A stretch of DNA of 25,305 nucleotides, from contig VEQI01000005.1 of the NCBI GenBank assembly GCA_018883305.1, forward strand, positions 1 to 25,305. The letters are read 5' to 3'. The translations under genes and the position numbers were made by a program. Below are positions 23,374 to 25,305 of this stretch, piece after piece. Position 1 is the first letter of the stretch, and every line of letters starts with the position of its first letter. Under the pieces are notes generated by a model. It was not told the origin of the DNA and ran no database searches. It saw only the letters and a program-made list of their open reading frames with translations. The stretch is from Limnohabitans sp. GTDB lineage: Bacteria; Pseudomonadota; Gammaproteobacteria; Burkholderiales; Burkholderiaceae_C.

Positions 23374-25305
23374 AAATCCTGTATCTCTCTCAGACCCCGG
23401 ATCTGGTGACGGCGCAACTGCATGGCCAGGCGTTAACCCTGGCGCAGGCCGGCGCGCTGCGTGACGATGTGTCCACCGATGAAATCACCCCGGTGGCCAT
23501 CCTCAGTCATTACGATGAACGGCTGGGTGAATTTGCCCACACCGGGTTGCGTTGTGGACAGACACAACCGATTGCCCGAGGGGCCTTGCGTGCCTCGGGG
23601 GTGGAGGTTCTGGTGGCGGGTCAGCGGTATGGCAAAGGTTCATCGCGTGAGCACAGCCCCACGGCCGAGCGTTGGGCCGGCGTGCGGTTGGTGTTTGCGG
23701 CCAGCTTTGAGCGCATCTATCGGCAAAACGCGGACAACATCGGTTTGTGGACCTCCACCAACTTCGCGTTGCTGGCGCGACTGGAGCGCGGCGAGGCGAA
23801 CAGCCTTGAAGACCTGATACCGGATCTGCTGGCCGAACGAGAGGGGCTGGCCGCCGCCGTGTTGCAAGCGGGCGGCTTGCTGCGCTGGGGGCAACAACAC
23901 CTGACGGACTGCACGCCACAAGAGCATCAGGCGAACCAGCCGGTGGGTCCTCAAACCCTGTTCGAAAAAATCTTGTCGCGCCAGTTGCTGCGCACGCCGG
24001 CCACGCCGTCCGTGCCCCGCGTGGGTGAGGGCGTGTTTGTGCAGGCGCACTGGCGCTTTATCCACGAGTACTACACCGGCATGGCGGATCGTCTGATGCA
24101 GGGCGCCTTGGGGCCGGATTTCACCGTGCAGCGCCCTGAACAAGTGGTGGTGTTTGAAGACCACACCTCGTATGTCGAAGAAAGCCCGGCGCACGTGCGC
24201 GGCGGCTGGATCCCCCAGATGCACGCCATGAATCAGGCGCAACGCGACTTTGCAGCACGCCACGGCTTGCGTCTGCATCGCACCCTCACCGATGCGCAAG
24301 CGGCGCTGGATGATGGCAGCAACGTGGCAGGCATCTCGCACGCCATGATGGCCGAGCATTACGCCTGTCCGGGGCAAGTGGTGGTGGGCACGGATTCACA
24401 CACGCCCCACAGCGGCGCGCTGGGCTGCGTGGCCTTTGGTGTGGGCACCACCGACATGGCCAATGCCTTTGTCACGGGCGCGGTGCGCGTGACCTGGCCG
24501 GACAGTGTGCGGGTGAATTTGCGTGGTGAATGGCCCGCCGGGGTGACGGCCAAGGATGTGGCCCTGCATGTGCTGGCACTGCCCTTCATTCGCCAGGGCG
24601 GTGGCCTGGGGCGCGTGTTCGAGTTTGCGGGTGAGGGCGTGGCTGCACTCTCCACGGATGAACGCGCCACCCTCACCAACATGACGGCCGAGATGGGCGG
24701 CCTCACTGGCATCGTGGCGCCGGACGCCGAGACGGTGCGCTTTCTGCGTGAACGCCGTGGCGTGGACATGGTGCTGGAAGACTGGATGCACAGTGATCCC
24801 GAGGCGCACTATGCCCAGACGCTGGAGATCGATCTGAGCACGCTTTCGCCCATGTTGGCGCGGCCCGGTGATCCGGGGCAGGGCTTGCCCGTCTCGGCAT
24901 TGACCGAACCAGTGCGCATTGACATGGCCTACGGTGGTTCATGCACGGCAGGCAAGCGTGAGGACTTTGACCACTACCACGCCGTGTTGGCATGGGGGCT
25001 GGCGCAAGGCTTGCGGTTTCCCAGCCATGTGCAGGTGTTTCTTCAATACGGCACCACGGCTGTGCGGGACTACTGCGTGCAGCGTGGCTATGACGTGACT
25101 TTCCGCGCGTTGGGTGTGCGCATTCTGCAACCTTCCTGTGGGGCTTGTGCCAATTGCGGGCCGGGCTCTTCCACCGAGGCTGGGCAGGTGACAGTGAGTG
25201 CGATCAACCGCAATTTCCCCGGGCGTTCCGGCCCGGGTCAGGCGTGGCTGGCCAGCCCGCCCACGGTGATGGCCAGTGCGCTGGCGGGAGAGCTGGTGTC
25301 CTGGG
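23370..25305 (+). CDS. Fused LeuD-LeuC type hydro-lyase, aconitase superfamily (3' end outside window)
   Basis: An aconitase-superfamily (de)hydratase of at least 645 residues, open to the right edge. It begins with a swivel (LeuD-like) domain: DDVSTDEITP at residues 32-41 and the substrate-binding YGKGSSREHSP at 87-97. Then come the [4Fe-4S] catalytic domains (LeuC-like): VVFEDHTSYVEESPAHVRGG around 270, GTDSHTPHSGALGCVAFGVG from 340, and cluster cysteines C525 (GGSCTAGKRE), C590 and C593 (SCGACANC). The 65 and 3 residue gaps are close to those of LeuC. An extra cysteine, C596, follows. The swivel-first order resembles AcnB domain order, unlike separate LeuC and LeuD subunits. Expected reaction: stereospecific hydration-dehydration of a malate-type di- or tricarboxylate. 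Translation is coupled to LysR by ATGA. Confidence 0.88.
   Translation, partial: MKILYLSQTPDLVTAQLHGQALTLAQAGALRDDVSTDEITPVAILSHYDERLGEFAHTGLRCGQTQPIARGALRASGVEVLVAGQRYGKGSSREHSPTAERWAGVRLVFAASFERIYRQNADNIGLWTSTNFALLARLERGEANSLEDLIPDLLAEREGLAAAVLQAGGLLRWGQQHLTDCTPQEHQANQPVGPQTLFEKILSRQLLRTPATPSVPRVGEGVFVQAHWRFIHEYYTGMADRLMQGALGPDFTVQRPEQVVVFEDHTSYVEESPAHVRGGWIPQMHAMNQAQRDFAARHGLRLHRTLTDAQAALDDGSNVAGISHAMMAEHYACPGQVVVGTDSHTPHSGALGCVAFGVGTTDMANAFVTGAVRVTWPDSVRVNLRGEWPAGVTAKDVALHVLALPFIRQGGGLGRVFEFAGEGVAALSTDERATLTNMTAEMGGLTGIVAPDAETVRFLRERRGVDMVLEDWMHSDPEAHYAQTLEIDLSTLSPMLARPGDPGQGLPVSALTEPVRIDMAYGGSCTAGKREDFDHYHAVLAWGLAQGLRFPSHVQVFLQYGTTAVRDYCVQRGYDVTFRALGVRILQPSCGACANCGPGSSTEAGQVTVSAINRNFPGRSGPGQAWLASPPTVMASALAGELVSW

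Noticed and set aside
23640..24377. 245-residue leftward frame opposite the LeuD-LeuC fusion
   Set aside because: The rightward frame carries swivel and Fe-S motifs; the antisense frame has none.
1..25305. Mobile elements, CRISPR arrays, tRNA/rRNA genes, phage genes
   Set aside because: Looked for transposase or integrase motifs, terminal repeats, regularly spaced direct repeats and clover-leaf sequences; saw none. The only spaced repeats are the short LysR-region motifs.

Overview
The window looks like chromosome of a Burkholderiales betaproteobacterium, most likely Comamonadaceae or a close family. This rests on the protein style: a Bordetella-type 'Bug' solute receptor appears three times, and there are a Burkholderiales-type general porin, LysR-controlled acid catabolism clusters and a moderately GC-rich, tightly packed layout. 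I see no tRNA, rRNA, IS element, integrase, CRISPR array or phage gene. No gene-free stretch exceeds 300 bases; the longest is about 230 bases (6338-6568) and holds a promoter.

Left part (1-12.5 kb), nitrogen scavenging. The urea ABC transporter urtABCDE runs rightward (urtA enters from outside the window). It is followed by an inverted, convergent ureD (urease nickel chaperone) with no other urease gene on its right for 19 kb. A general porin follows, with a well-formed sigma-54 (-24/-12) promoter. Next is a leftward five-gene operon: ATP-grasp protein, alpha-E protein, transglutaminase-like protease, Anbu proteasome-like hydrolase and a small cysteine-rich protein I do not recognise. Divergent from that operon is cynS (cyanase), which also has a very good sigma-54 promoter. 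Urea decays spontaneously to cyanate, so urea import, porin and cyanase make a coherent nitrogen-limitation set, probably under NtrC.

Middle part (12.5-19.1 kb). A leftward group encodes a TRIC/UPF0126 membrane protein, an M20 amidohydrolase and a Bug receptor. It is divergent from a LysR regulator, which is followed rightward by a nitroreductase-family protein, a second Bug receptor and an Ldh2-type malate/lactate-like dehydrogenase. The LysR intergenic region has an ATGCAT-type motif repeated in helical phase.

Right part (19.1-25.3 kb). A leftward operon encodes an HMG-CoA-lyase-family enzyme, a class III (CaiB) CoA transferase and a third Bug receptor. It is divergent from a LysR regulator that is translationally coupled to a fused, swivel-domain-first LeuD-LeuC (aconitase superfamily) hydro-lyase running off the window. 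Together these suggest a complete small pathway: take up an unsaturated or hydroxy di-/tricarboxylate, hydrate it, activate it to a CoA thioester and cleave it. Citraconate to (R)-citramalate to citramalyl-CoA to pyruvate plus acetyl-CoA is one concrete hypothesis.
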